Numbered from the stretch's first letter, positions 20,050 through 32,017 are shown. The stretch: DNA of 64,000 nt from Roridomyces roridus (GCA_029378245.1 JARKIF010000005.1:2728001-2792000); one strand, 5' to 3'. The notes: generated by a model not told the origin, from the letters alone. A program made the numbers and translations.

Positions 20050-20420
20050 TCATTTTTGTGGGTGTTTCTCATTCAAGCCATTCCCTATTAGCTGACTTCC
20101 TCTCAGACATTAGTAGACCCTCGACGCTCCGCAAGCTACGCGAAGAGGCTCAGACATTTAGGACGCGAGTCTCGGTCTTTGTGCATCGGAGTTTCTCGCT
20201 GCTTGTGGAATGAGTAGCACGTACTCGAGACAATTAAATAATTCGATGTTGTTTTGTCATGACGCTATTTACGCAGGGAACTTGAAGTACTCCCATCTTC
20301 AGCTTGCGATTCGTGATCTTGTGATACGGCCCGTCCTTCCGGGCAGTGCCACACAACAAGCGACCAAGACGAGCAGTTCTACTCTTCACGGTTCTCATCT
20401 GAATCGCTTTCAGATACACG
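20050..20420. other. Intergenic region between tandem F-box genes
   Basis: About 370 bp without a supported gene; presumed terminator of the first and promoter of the second F-box gene. Confidence 0.4.
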
Positions 20421-21497
20421 ATGATTCAACGTCTTGCGGCTGACAGAGCGTTGGTCGCAGAACTCGAGTGCCGCATGCTAGATCTCGAACGCTCCCTTGC
20501 CGAATTGCGAAAGGACAAGGAACTGGTGCAAGAACGGCTCGACTCGTACACTTATCCAGTGTTGAATCTCCCCAACGAAATTACGGCGCTAATTTTCGTC
20601 AACTTCTTACCATCCTATCCCGTGCCGCCACCATTTCAAGGACCGTTATCGCCTCTTCATCTCACACAAATCTGTCGCAAATGGCGAGATATCGCTCTAG
20701 CTTGCCCCACCCTCTGGCGAGCTATAAAGCTCCCTCGAGCCCATGGGGTTGCTGCCCCTCAAATCATGGAACTGGCTGACCGATGGCTCAGTCGTTCCGG
20801 GTGCGGAGCGCTGTCCATAGGAATCGACGGATCCTCTTCTCCTGCGCCAGAAACTCTGGCGCTCAAATATCGTGCACGCTGGGAATTTGTCAGGCTCTAT
20901 CATGAACATGATTGTCGCCAGGATTTCCGCACACTCCAAGGTCCAATGCCTCTTCTCCGCGACCTCGACGTCTCCTCATACAGAGCTTTCGTGCTCACTC
21001 GGGATGACGCCCCCCTTTTACGCGCTGTGAGAATCCGTAGAGGAACGCCACTCACAGGCCTGGTGATGCCGTGGGTCCAATTGACCTGGCTGAAGGTGGA
21101 TGGAATAGAAATACAGGAATGTGTCCCGATCCTGCAGCAGGCATCGAACCTGACTTCCTGCGGGCTGCGTATCCGGCGTCTTGAGAACCCCGTTGTTCTC
21201 CCCGACATCCACCTCCCGTTCCTGAAAACCCTGCGTCTCTTGACCCCGCATAAACCCGTTCTGAAGGTCCTTAATGCGCTCGTCGTACCGAAGCTCCGAC
21301 ATCTTAGCATCGAGCACAGGGCACTGGGGACATGGCCAGTGGATACGCTTGCGGCTCTCGTCTCGAAATCTGGCTGTAGGCTGCAGCTGCTGCGTATCTA
21401 CACGGCGGTGCAAATTCCAGAGGGGTCCTTGCAAGCCTATAGGAATGTGTGTCCCTCCGCCCAAATAGTGATCAGTGTCATCGACAAGAGGCAATAA
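20421..21497 (+). CDS. F-box protein (tandem pair, second)
   Basis: 358 aa, single exon with ATG. It has the same plan as the preceding gene: coiled coil (LECRMLDLERSLAELRKDKE), F-box (LNLPNEITALIFVNFLP ... LTQICRKWRDIALACPTLW) and an LRR-like C-terminal half. Tandem duplication is clear from collinear identity through the first 120 residues, with stronger divergence after that. Confidence 0.85.
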   Translation: MIQRLAADRALVAELECRMLDLERSLAELRKDKELVQERLDSYTYPVLNLPNEITALIFVNFLPSYPVPPPFQGPLSPLHLTQICRKWRDIALACPTLWRAIKLPRAHGVAAPQIMELADRWLSRSGCGALSIGIDGSSSPAPETLALKYRARWEFVRLYHEHDCRQDFRTLQGPMPLLRDLDVSSYRAFVLTRDDAPLLRAVRIRRGTPLTGLVMPWVQLTWLKVDGIEIQECVPILQQASNLTSCGLRIRRLENPVVLPDIHLPFLKTLRLLTPHKPVLKVLNALVVPKLRHLSIEHRALGTWPVDTLAALVSKSGCRLQLLRIYTAVQIPEGSLQAYRNVCPSAQIVISVIDKRQ

Positions 21498-21669
21498 TTC
21501 AACATGTGCGTTGGCTGGTTGTTTCCCTGGCTCATACTGATTGAAGAATTCAGAGAGATTGGCCTTTCGCGCAGTAGATAGGAACATTGCCTCGATCAAA
21601 GTAGTATCTCGATCACTTAGGGGACGGAATCGGTTGCCCCTATTAACGTGTTTCTTTCCTTTCTCCCTC

Positions 21670-23388
21670 ATGACACTATCCACTCGGTAGTATACTTCCG
21701 TCTTCTACGCCTGGTCTCGACTAATGGAAACATCACCAGACGATCCTTTTTAAAACCCCGCCTCACTCTATTCGGCGCATTCTGTATCGCGGCCTTCTTC
21801 TTCCTATTCCCCAGACTAGCATACATGCTTTCCGAACATACCCAACAACAACAAAATCCCGACCGGTCTTGGTCATACCTCCCCACAAGACCGACACCGC
21901 CGCAAAAGATGGACATCTTGGCCCCCACACTACATACGACGCAATGGCGGACGTGGATTACCGACAACCAAATGACTACGCATGCGTTATTTCAGTGCAT
22001 GGCCCAGGGGAGTTGCGGGCAGAACCAGACCAAGGGTGCGTTTGTCCGATGCTCGTTTATGAAATTATAAGCTCACGAGTTGCAGTGGTGATAATTGGGA
22101 GCCATCACTTCCGTATGGTCAAGCAGGGCGGTTGGGCCGGAGGGGAGGGCATCTGGGCGTCTTCGACGGTGAGAAATCTACCTCTGTGTCAAATTCAGGC
22201 TAATTGGTTTATTCAGATTCAAGCTTTGAACAACATGGGATACAGCGTGCTCTTCTCTTCGAGCACTGATCGCACCGTCCAGCTCTATCACATCTTTCAA
22301 GACCTTGTCAAATTGATCATAGTCGAGGCTGAGGAGTCCATATACATGTGGGAGCACGACATTGTCAAGACTGCAGAGAATCCGTCTGGCGTTCCTGGAT
22401 GGCTGTAAGTTTGTGATCTACTGGGTTTCCGATCTTACTTACTTCGTATAGTATCTTTTCCTTTGCGTTCTGGCAGTGGATAGCCAACCCCATGGGGCCG
22501 AAATGGACTCTGAATCCAGAAGATTACAAGCTCATGGGAAACGCGCCAAACACTTACCTTGGCTACAGCATCGAAGCCCAATGCGCAAAAATCCCCTTTG
22601 TCCCTCACTCGGAGAGGAATCGAGAAGCCTGGATCATGGCCAAGGCGATATCGTACTTTCACCCCAACGTACGAGCTTGGGATCCAGAGGACTTTGATGC
22701 CGCTGCCGAGTCTGCTGGGATATCTTTTTTGACCGGCGCGGGGCACCCGATCCCGCAGCACGATGTGCGGGTCGAGGAGATAGTACTGTCAACGAGTATC
22801 AAGAATCTCGGCCAGCAGCCGCAAGAGCAGTTCCACACCATGCTTTCCAAGACGAGGGTCCTCATTGGCATGGGAGACCCAGTACTGTGCGCGTTCTTCT
22901 CCCGAGTATCGCACTGGCTAACGCATTCTGCAGGTCACCGTCCCCGTACGACGCGCTGTGTCTTGGTGTCCCCTTCATCAACCCGATAAAAAATTGGAAC
23001 CGCGACCACCCGGAGGACCGCGGTAGCTGGGACTCGCAGCACAATATGCTCAAGCACCTTTCGCCGCCGTACGTCTACCACGTGTTCAAGGGCGACCGAG
23101 CTGGGTTTGTGCAGGCCGTCAAGGACGCGGTGGAGAACCCCATTCAGAGGTGTGTGGTCAAGTCCCTTGCGTTGCGCAGAGGCTGAATGTCATGTTTTAG
23201 CTACGTGCTGGATCGCATGAGGATGTCGGCCGTGGAACAAAGACTGGGGCGAATTTTAGAGCATGACTGGCGCTTGGAGGCGGCTGAGGTTTTGAGGCAG
23301 CGGAAAGCAACGCGGCAGGGCAAGGTGAGTTTTTATGCTGCAGTCAAGGATTTTATTGACGTTGTGGACGCAGACGTTCGTATTATGA
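21670..23388 (+). CDS. Glycosyltransferase family 18 (MGAT5-like), type II membrane protein
   Basis: Exons are 21670-21686, 21740-22035, 22086-22168, 22217-22404, 22452-22886, 22934-23149, 23201-23324 and 23374-23388 (457 aa, phases consistent). The 17-nt first exon restores an ATG and joins to MTLSTRRSFLKPRLTLFG, followed by a signal anchor (AFCIAAFFFLFPRLAYM), as in Golgi enzymes. The C-terminal half matches the GT18 pattern: TYLGYSIEAQC, then TRVLIGMGDPVLSPSPYDAL, then CLGVPFINPI and SPPYVYHVFKGD. These resemble the nucleotide-sugar site of beta-1,6-N-acetylglucosaminyltransferase V. It is shorter than animal MGAT5. The acceptor in fungi is unknown. Confidence 0.75.
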
Positions 23389-23588
23389 TATTTAGAGAGT
23401 AGAATAGACGATTTCTTGTATTTCTTGCTTGAAATGTCCTAGTCGAGCGGCCTCGGATGGCAGAGACGCTGAGCGGTGAATCCGAGGTGAATGTTCGCGG
23501 CTAAAGTGCCCACCGAGGCTAAGCAGCAGATCCGCGTGAAGGTCAATTTCAAGCTTGATTTGGCCAATTGATCCCTTTCTTCTCCCTC

Positions 23589-24778
23589 ATGGCTGCGCTG
23601 CTCGCGCTGCTCAAGCCGGTGGCCTATGTCTCCCTGCCCTTCCTGGCCCTCCAGTCCTCCCCTCGTGGTCGATATTATACCCGCAGTCTCGTCTATGCCG
23701 GTGCAATGGGTTTCGCTGCAACACTAGGCGCCTTCTTTGCTGCGGGTCTGTCTCTCGTGGGCCGACGCTTCGACGTGAATCATGCCGTGGCGCGAACATT
23801 CTACGCGGTGGCTGGTCTGACGTTGGGATTGAGCGTGGAGGTGGTAGGGGGCGAGGAGTGGGTCAAGGACTCTGAAGATGGCGGCGCAAGACCATGCGTG
23901 TTTATGAGCAATCACCAGAGTATGGTGGACTTGATGGTCATAGGACGGTACGACCACGTCCTCCTCGTCTCTTATCCAGCTTGATCCAAGCATAATGGCA
24001 GACTCATGCCCAAGCGGACGTCGATCATGGCCAAGACGTCTTTACGATGGTCGCCCCTTGGACCGTTCATGATGGGCTCTGGCGCCATCTTCATCGACCG
24101 CGGCAACTCTAAACGTGCTATGAAGTCGCTAGACGATGCGGTGAACGTTATGCGAACGCTTCGCGTATCTGTATGGATGTATCCCGAGGGCACGCGACAC
24201 AATAGTCAAGTTCCGGAAATGCTGCCGTTCAAGAAGGGTGGCTTCCACCTTGCCATCCAGTCTGGCCTGCCCATCGTGCCCATCGTGACGGAGAACTATT
24301 GGCACATGTACCACAGCAATATGTTCGGTAGCGGGCCCATTCGTGTGCGAGGTATGTAAAGGAACGGTGGCCGACTATTTTCTTATACCTCTTCCCAGTG
24401 CTTCCGCCGATACCCACAACTGGCCTCACTGCTGCAGATGTCCCTGCTCTCGTAGCGCGTGTCCGTGATGCGATGCTGCCAGCCCTCACGGAGCTCTCCA
24501 CGAAAGTGCCTGCCTCCTTGACAAAGCCCATTGCTCCGCCAGAGCCTGCGTCCATGTCCTCAGTAGCTGCGGTGCTGTCGGACGTGATAGACGACCATAC
24601 CGTCGCGATGCCTGAGGACGCGGTCTTTGACGCGCCCGCACCAGGGCCTGCACCGTCAGCGAGCAGGGAATCCCTTGCGAGCTCGACGTTTGATTCGGAG
24701 GGTATGTCGGCGAGTGGGCATCTTACCGAGACGGAGGAGGATGACGAGGGCATGGTGCTGGTTGGGCGGCCGACGTAA
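23589..24778 (+). CDS. 1-acyl-sn-glycerol-3-phosphate acyltransferase (PlsC/AGPAT)
   Basis: Adds a second acyl chain to lysophosphatidic acid to make phosphatidic acid at the ER. Exons are 23589-23947, 24002-24351 and 24399-24778 (362 aa). Two or three N-terminal hydrophobic segments precede the acyltransferase motifs: motif I NHQSMVD (NHxxxxD), motif II-like GAIFIDRGN, motif III YPEGTR (usually FPEGTRS) and motif IV LPIVPIV. The C-terminal 120 residues are an acidic, disordered extension (TETEEDDEGM) not needed for catalysis. Confidence 0.9.
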
Positions 24779-24964
24779 TGAGGCTTGGACTCTAATTCTT
24801 GTTTTACATTCATGGGTGTAGACCTGGGTGGTAGTAATTATAATATTCGACGCGTCGGAAACAACAACAAATCCAAATCTTTTCTAACCACTACCACAAC
24901 ATACTGATCACGCACGTCAACGCTCGCGTCCTTGACCTACTTTCAGGCTCATACGGACCCACAG

Positions 24965-26548
24965 ATGACTATTCCGATTCCTACTCCATGGACCTTGCTG
25001 CGATGCCAACAACTGGCGAAATCGAATGAAGCACCTTCCAGCTCCGAGATAACTTTCATCCGCGCCGTCGAATCCGAGACCACTGCGCGTTTGACGCGTC
25101 TGGAGGACGAGATACTCCGGCTCAGACATCGGCTCGATGAATTGCAAGCAGAACGAGACCAGTTGTCTGCATACCACTCCCAGAATCTTTCCATCCTTTC
25201 CCCGCTCAGGCGGCTGCCTCCCGAAGTCCTTGCTGAAATCTTCTCGTGGTCACTACCAGCGATTAGAGAGATGGCAGGAACCACGTCTGATCTGAAGAAA
25301 AGCCCTTGGGTTCTCGCGCAGGTCAACCGCCGCTGGAGAGAGGTCTCGCTATCCACTCCTTTGTTGTGGTCGACCGTGTGCGTTTCCTATATGGGCTTGG
25401 ATGCGTCCGGGTTCCCACCGCCTGAGATGATTCAAGCTCAAATCGATCGCGTTGGGCAGACGCTCAAGATTCACTTTTCTGCATCGGAGAGTTGTGTTCC
25501 TGACGAACAGCACGACATGTTCGAACTCCTTTCCGCACACTCGGCTCGCTGGGAAGATCTCGATATCCAGCTCAATGCAGCTTTGTTTCCCCGCCTAGCC
25601 GCGCTCCGAGGTCGACTTCCATCGCTCCGAAGGCTGTGGATACAATGGGACAACGCAGACAGCGACGACGAGCAGACAGGAGTGGGGTCGATCAAGTGCT
25701 TTGAGACAGCGTCGTCGTTGGTGGATGTGGGAGTCAAGTCCGAGAGTCGCTTCATACCCATCCTTCTTCCCGCGTATCAGCTCACGTCCTATCGCTTGCA
25801 TGGCCCATGGGAAATGCACGAGCGTGTTCTGAAGCTGGCTCCCAATCTTGTCGAGGCCAGAGTCATCATCGCCTTTGACTCCTCCGAGTGGCCGAACGCC
25901 ATCAATTCAGCTATCGACCTGCCGCATCTGCGGCGTCTCTATACAACTCATGTCGAGGTTTTGGACCATCTTCGCACTCCCGCATTGTCCGAAATCGCTT
26001 TCTGGTTGGATCATGATCAGATTCACCAGGAGGACCCTTTCGACCGTTTGGACGCCTTTTTCGTCCGTTCTTCTTGCACACCACAACAGTTGTGTCTCAA
26101 AGGGTTTCCTGATGCCAGCACCACCGCAGAGATACTAAAGAAATACCCATCTATCACCAGTTTCGTGCTCATAATCAACTCTTTCGACGATGAAGACGTT
26201 GGTCAAGACGTCCTAGTCAATGCCGTGGACACTCATTTGACCATGCTTACCCTTGGGAACGACCCCATATCGCCGCATCTGCGGTCAATCTCCTTCGCCA
26301 CAACCCAGTCCATTCCTATTGACTACCCGCTTTTCTTGAAGATGCTCCAGTCGAGGCGGAGGAATCCGTACAGTGCTCTCTGCTCTGCTGCGTTTCTTAC
26401 GCGCGAAGGCCCGGATCCCGATCCTGTGACACGAGTCAGGTTGGAGGCGCTTCGGGATGCTGGGTTGGGTCTTTGTGTGGAGTCGGGGCAGAAGACGAAC
26501 ATGAGGATGGATCTTTGGACGTGTGAGTGTTCGTGGAATGCTTCGTAG
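24965..26548 (+). CDS. F-box protein with N-terminal coiled coil
   Basis: 527 aa from the ATG at 24965; an open frame begins at 24932 with a non-ATG codon. A coiled coil (RLTRLEDEILRLRHRLDE) leads into the F-box (RRLPPEVLAEIFSWSLP ... LAQVNRRWREVSLSTPLLW) and an LRR-like body. The C-terminal end RMDLWTCECSWNAS recurs in a relic at 7770-7960. It is transcribed toward the right-arm kinase, 480 bp away. Confidence 0.85.
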   Translation: MTIPIPTPWTLLRCQQLAKSNEAPSSSEITFIRAVESETTARLTRLEDEILRLRHRLDELQAERDQLSAYHSQNLSILSPLRRLPPEVLAEIFSWSLPAIREMAGTTSDLKKSPWVLAQVNRRWREVSLSTPLLWSTVCVSYMGLDASGFPPPEMIQAQIDRVGQTLKIHFSASESCVPDEQHDMFELLSAHSARWEDLDIQLNAALFPRLAALRGRLPSLRRLWIQWDNADSDDEQTGVGSIKCFETASSLVDVGVKSESRFIPILLPAYQLTSYRLHGPWEMHERVLKLAPNLVEARVIIAFDSSEWPNAINSAIDLPHLRRLYTTHVEVLDHLRTPALSEIAFWLDHDQIHQEDPFDRLDAFFVRSSCTPQQLCLKGFPDASTTAEILKKYPSITSFVLIINSFDDEDVGQDVLVNAVDTHLTMLTLGNDPISPHLRSISFATTQSIPIDYPLFLKMLQSRRRNPYSALCSAAFLTREGPDPDPVTRVRLEALRDAGLGLCVESGQKTNMRMDLWTCECSWNAS

Positions 26549-27028
26549 GATGCGGAGACATTGCTTTTTTTATTGGGAGAGCCCATTTCTAGTAGTGTTG
26601 CTATCAATTGCTTTTATCCAATCCTGTCGCTTGCGAATAAAGCATTGCTGCAGTGTCTTTTCGAACAGAAATTACGAGCAACTTCCGAGCTGCATCGACC
26701 AAACATCGACACCAGATCTTACAGCGAAGAAAGCCGCCATCAGATGCGGCACCTTGACCCGAGCCACCAAGGTCGGGTTTGAGCTCATCGCATCGAGCAA
26801 TGACACCGCCTTCATGTTCATCCCCGAACTCCTCACTTGTGAACTTTTCGTGGCCCAGATGAGCTGCTCATCCTGGAATTGCCAGCTTTCCCAGACAATA
26901 CCAGCCACTTCCCGCGCGACACATAAATCAGGGGCGGGCGGCTGGTGTCTGCAGTTTTCTCTCCTGCTCTCTACATCCATCTGCTCTCTCGCACCCAACC
27001 ACACACAATTTCGTTATTACATCGCAAT
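26549..27028. promoter_or_regulatory. Upstream region of the intact kinase; inner edge of right arm
   Basis: Bases 26730-27028 match 7295-7600 in reverse complement. The block CACTTCCCGCGCGACACATA, then AATCAGGGGCGGGCGG, is strongly conserved and is a candidate core promoter. Bases 26549-26730 are not shared with the left arm. Confidence 0.5.
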
Positions 27029-28701
27029 ATGTTCTCGTCCAACGTAAGTCGCGTCGCCGAGGCTCGTTCTGCGCATACTAATCCTCTGCCCAGTCGTTCA
27101 CCATGCTCTCCTCCTCATTCTCGAACGGCATCCGCCGCGTCTTCGTCAAGCAGGTAACGCATTCCATCCGCTCGCCTGTGCTGTATAAGCTAAGACCCCT
27201 TAGGCCATATCGCCCAAGACGGTCTCCACAGGGGACTTTGACCCTCTCCTCAAACTGTTCCAGACTCAGTCCTCCTCCGTCCACCTCGTGCGTGACAGGG
27301 CCTATGGTCGTATCTACACCATGAAGACCACCCCGCGCAATTCTCTCAGCGCCATCGCCGAGCGTAACGTCCTCAAGACCGTCGCCCAGCTTCCCGACGC
27401 CCCGCGGTCGCTTTTACCTCTGGTTGCGTCATGGAACGATTCCAAGAGCTCGTACATTGTCACAGTGAGTACCGTTTACTGCTTTCATGAATGGCGAGCT
27501 CATCCTCTTGGCTCTAGCCCTGGTGCGCGGGCAAGGACATGTCAAGTCATTTGGTCGACGGCAAGACGCTTACCGGCATGGCGCTCAGTGCAGATAGAGT
27601 CAAATTCTACATGGCTCAGCTGGTACGTTTTACTCGAAATACGTCAACTCTCAAGCTGATTGTATTCTCAGGTCACGGCGGTCGAGACCCTACACAACCT
27701 CAAGATTGTCCATCGCGACATTAAACCGGCCAACGTGTTCCTGACGGCGGAAGGGAATGTCGTGCTCGGTGACTTTGGGCTCGCAAAGTCGTACGACGGA
27801 CTCGATATGTTTGGTGACAACGAGCCCGAGTATGTGTCGTTTGATGTGGACCCGGAGGCCTCTAGCGGCTCGTTCTTCCAGCCTATCCAAGAACGCTGCG
27901 GCACTCCTAGCTGGATGTCCCCCCCTCAGCAAGCCGGCACACCTTACGGCGTCGACACCGACCTCTGGGCTCTAGGTGCTCTCATGTACAGGATGAGCAC
28001 TGGGCGCATGCCCTACGACGGCACGAACGAGCTCATCTTCACCGCTCAAGACGGCCTTGACGAGGTCACCCGGAATCTTCTAAGGGGTTTGCTGGTCTTG
28101 GATGGCGCGAAGCGGCTGACTATTGGTCAAATGAAGTGGCATGCCTATTTCAGTGGAGTGTAAGTATTCTATTCTCTCGTGTTGGCCCTTTCTCATTCCC
28201 TTCAGTAACTGGGACGCGGTTTATCGCCATGAAGTCACTGTTCCTTGGGTCCCTCCAACGCCCTACGTTCCCACCCTCGCACGTCGTACCGTCCGCAAGG
28301 CAGACCACTCCCGCCCTACGAACACTAAGTCCTTCTATTACGTGGCCCCTTCGTTCCACGCGCCGCTCCCGAGCCTTCTCAAGACCCTTGTCAAGAGCGT
28401 TGTCAAGTCTGCTCCCAAGCTGCAGCCCCTCCTGCAAGACCTTCCGATCTCCCTCAAGGCCACCGGCGAGGGTTCGGACTCGTCCTCGGTCCTCAAGGGC
28501 GACGCTTGTTCGGACAGCACCGTCGGCAAGAAAGGCTTTGCGTTTTGGGTGTCTTCGTTGTTTGGCAAGGTCGCGGTATCGGGTCATGACGAAGAGAAGA
28601 TCTTCAAGGTTCAAGAGGCCAATTCTACCTCAAGCCCGAGCTTCTACCGCCATTGCTCGACCTCGGATGTGACCTTTGTCTGCTTGCGTTCAGAGTTTTG
28701 A
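27029..28701 (+). CDS. Ser/Thr protein kinase, intact right-arm copy
   Basis: Exons are 27029-27043, 27094-27153, 27204-27464, 27518-27622, 27672-28159 and 28206-28701 (474 aa, phases consistent). The kinase core shows the catalytic loop HRDIKPANVFL, metal motif DFGLAKSY, CGTPSWMSP at the P+1 loop, a DLWALGALMYRMSTGRMPYDG helix and a C-lobe Arg (GAKRLTIGQMKWH). The N-lobe is atypical: no clear glycine loop, and VHLVRDRAYGRIYTMK supplies the likely Lys. Residues after 320 form an unrelated Ser/Lys-rich tail ending CLRSEF. An alternative 3' exon with a transmembrane segment (LALFFFLCGALIAEAWG) follows at about 28900. The left copy is frameshifted. Confidence 0.85.
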
Positions 28702-30262
28702 AGTGGAGGGGAGGAGGGGAGATGAGGAGAGGGGGAGGAGGTGCGCTATCCGTGTCTTGTTTTGTCTATGGTCCCGTCTCGGTCTCGGTCCTCGTCTGCT
28801 TTCGGTCACCGGTTTCGCCTCCCTCTGTTTTCCGCCTTGCAATTCTCGAAATCTCTTCAGCGACCGGCATAGGCCGAGTACGACATTCACCAACCGCTTC
28901 ATCATCGTCATCACCACCGGCCTGGCGCTATTTTTCTTCTTGTGCGGGGCACTGATTGCGGAGGCTTGGGGCGCGCGGCAGGATCGCATAGGGAGTGAAG
29001 GAAAGAGATGGAGTGCGTGGTGCGTATCATGTGGGGGGGAGGATCAAGAGAAGAAATGTTTGTGTCTGGAGGAGGGAGATATATGTTCGAGGGTCTGGGG
29101 AGATGAAGCAATGTGTTTATGTGGGGGGGAGGGTGAATCTCAAGACAGAGAGGAGGAGTTTGAGGAGAAGCTATATGTGGGGGACGGGTGAATCTGACGA
29201 CCGAGACGGGGAGAGTTCTGTGAAGGAGAAGCTATATGTGGGGGGTGGGGGCATGTCCGTAGCAGCAGGCGGGTTTATTGTATCTTTTTTTCTTCTTTCA
29301 ATCGCATAAACTGGCTTGAAAATGTTGGGTCTGCAACGAACTGAGGACTTCAAGCGGATAACCGAAAAAGGAAGTGAGGAAACCTGCTGTAACAAACCTC
29401 CTCTTCACGGTGCTCCTGGTCCACTGGGCAGCTAGCCAGAACTGCGCCCTTCATGAATCGGTCAAACGTCGAAAACTGCGCTCGAACCTGGCTTTCCCAA
29501 TCGATTTGCACATAAATTGGCCGCCATTTTCTCGAAGGCCACGAGTCGGAAACCGCATGGGCCTGACAGAGGGCGGGCAGGAGGAGACGGCTCTAATTTG
29601 GAGGAGAAATGCAGCGTGAGCATGGCTCTGGAGATAGCGGGATGAGCAGAGTCCAGACTTCCTGAAGCCGAACGCTGGTCATCGAGCACAATCGACCGCT
29701 CCTGCTGGCAGCGTACTCGTCACCGGCTTCTTGTCGCATGGCTCGAGTCCACCTGCTGCTGGTCTGCTGCAGGCGATCGTCTTCGCTGGTTTTTGTGCCT
29801 TGGCCAGCTGAGAGGACAATCTTATGCTGTTGTGCGTCTATTCCCTTCTTTTGCTTCATTCCAGCTCAGTGATTTCCTCAGGTACTGTTCTGTCGACCTC
29901 CAATGGCACTGGTCTGCTACGCGTCGCCGGGTGTTTGAATAGGGTGGTTCCCGTTACAAGTACAGAGCTACGAGCATGATTCCATTCGAGGTCGGTCATT
30001 CCGTGTATGCCTTGACTTTCAATTGACTGTGGTCAACGAAGGGATTCTTGACGACTTTTTCAAGGACGAATCCACGCGAGAGCACACGTAAAGACTAGTG
30101 GCCAGCGTCGCTATTGTGAACAAGACATGTTGATGTAATGTTCTCTCTGCTCGTCCATTGTCTGTCCGAAATGGAATCCGAGTTTTATGACCGCTTCGCG
30201 AACAATGTGGGATATCCATCACGCGCGTTGGACCAGTCCATTGCCTCTTCACTTCCACGACC
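28702..30262. other. Long intergenic block, right arm
   Basis: Mirror of 3932-5620 but with a single copy of the 140-bp unit. It contains the motif cluster in reverse complement (GAGAAGCTATATGTGGGGG near 29165 and 29230) and two short frames shared with the left arm. No complete gene is supported. Confidence 0.45.
29010..29260. repeat. Cluster of GAGAAGCTATATGTGGGGG-like motifs (right arm)
   Basis: Reverse-complement counterpart of 5060-5310, with four or five copies 60-70 bp apart. A further isolated copy lies near 31855 (GATAAGCTATATGTGGGGGG), mirroring the one near 2320. Confidence 0.6.
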
Positions 30263-31668
30263 ATGTCCCAGGCCCATCCTCGCGAGCAGCGCGACCCCGC
30301 GCAGTCGGGAAAGCGCACAGACCATGCCCAGAAATGCACGCACAGTGGAAACTACCCCATCTTCCCAAACGAGATCATGGCGGAGATTTTCATGCACGCT
30401 CTCCGGTCCAGGTCTGATCGCAGACCCCGCGTCGACCAGTTCCCATTGCTTCCTTTGCTCGTCTGCAAACATTGGCGAGAGATAGCTCTGGCTAACCACA
30501 GACTATGGACGAGGTTGGATTTGTTCACGGAAAAGCTTCCTGCACGATTCTCAGCACGACGAATTGGGAATTTCGCAGACGCGTGGTTCCAGCGGGCAGG
30601 AATATTGCCCGTGGCATTGGCCTTTTTTGGGCAGGACGACATGGACAGCAGGGACCTCCGCGACATTATTGAGCCTGTCGCCGCACGACTCCATAGTTTG
30701 ACGCTGGAGATTGCCATCCCACATTTGCACTGAAATAATCTCGCGTTTCCCCTGCTCGAGAAATTGGAAGTCAGGGATCTTTGGGGATGGCAAGAAAACC
30801 AGACCGAGCGCCGATGGAATACATCTTTTCGCTATTGCGGCACCCCACCGCGTCTTCGCGAGGCGATTCTCCAAATGCCAGCCAATGCTCTCCTGTTCAT
30901 CCATCCTTCGGCAACGCTCACCAAATTCATCGGGGAGTACATGACTGCAAACGACTGCTTGACGTTCCTTCGGGCTTCTCCCGTCCCTCGTCGAATGCAG
31001 CACCACTTTGGATCTCACTGATCCCCTCCATGACCACCTTATGGTCACCATGCAGCACCTCAAGACGCTGCGTTTGACCAGATCGCCGCCCAGTCGCAGC
31101 TACGATGTCGAGCACGCTGCCGTCGCCAATATGCTCGAGCTCCTCGATGCCCCTGCGCTAGGAGCATTTGGAGATTGGGAACGTTCCAGATCTGGAGCGG
31201 TTCGACACCGAGATCGCCACTTTCTTCTCCCGCGTTTCCGCGTCGTTGCGGCACCTTTCCTTCAGCTCCACCGCGCCTTTAACGGAGATTTATCCCTATT
31301 CCTATGCCGTCCAGTGGTTCACACAGTTGGCCCAATTGACTCATGTCGAGTTCACCAGTCCGACCGAGGACTTTCTCACCCCCTTCTTCGCCAAGCTCAA
31401 GGAGAGCCGAGATTTCCTCGCTGAGCTCAAGTCACTGCGACTTATCCAGTATGAATACATTCTCCAAGACGCATTCGTGCATGCATTGCGCAGCCGCACC
31501 ACAGAGGGGACAGGTCGTCAAGTCGCGCTGGAGGCATTTCAGGTCGTTTGGTCCGCAGACGGCGAGCGTCATGCACACCGTATCGACCTCGCGGAACTTG
31601 CGAGCCTCGAGAGGAGGAGAATGCGGCTTCACATAGGGTCCAAGAGCATGGACTGTTTGATAAGGTGA
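30263..31668 (+). pseudogene. F-box gene, decayed right-arm copy
   Basis: Collinear with the intact left copy (2516-3931). The F-box (FPNEIMAEIF ... VCKHWREIALANHRL, then W) is preserved. Three lesions follow. A TGA at about 30731 truncates the frame after IPHLH. A 1-bp insertion near 30982 (TCTCCCGTCCC against TCTCCATCCC) and another near 31161 (GCGCTAGGAGC against GCGCTAGAGC) shift the frame. The 3' third remains open to 31668 and ends in the same SMDCLIR. A truncated F-box-only protein of 156 aa could still be made. Confidence 0.85.
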
Positions 31669-32017
31669 GCCCCACTGCTCAGCTGCCATTTCGTTGAATG
31701 ACTTGGGTTTTGCAGTCATATTGCACGCATGAAGAGCATCCCCAAGCTGCCTTAGAGAAGGCGTGGTGTATGTGGGGATGATTGAAGACGTATGTGGCCC
31801 GGGAGAGCAAGTTATGTGCATATTTGGGGAGCTGAATAGGATAACTCGATGGATAAGCTATATGTGGGGGGCGGGGGTGTCGGTGTATATTTTCCTTCAA
31901 TGGCAGAAGTTTGGCTTGAAAGTATCTCGTCGAATAGTCATTTCCTTCAGTGACCACTGAGCGCACCGAAAAGGAAAGCGTGATCGCCTCTTGTTCCCAA
32001 CCTTCACCCGGCTCTGT
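31669..32017. other. Intergenic region upstream of right NDUFAF7
   Basis: Mirror of 2168-2515. It holds one GCTATATGTGGGGGGCGG motif and presumably the promoter of NDUFAF7. Confidence 0.45.

Noticed and set aside
15427..23388. GMC oxidoreductase, GFA protein and glycosyltransferase as a metabolic cluster
   Set aside because: The genes have unrelated predicted roles, there is no transporter or regulator between them, and F-box genes and a tRNA intervene.
26672..27004. Minus-strand 110-aa frame upstream of the right kinase
   Set aside because: It is not open in the left arm and overlaps the conserved promoter block; probably chance.
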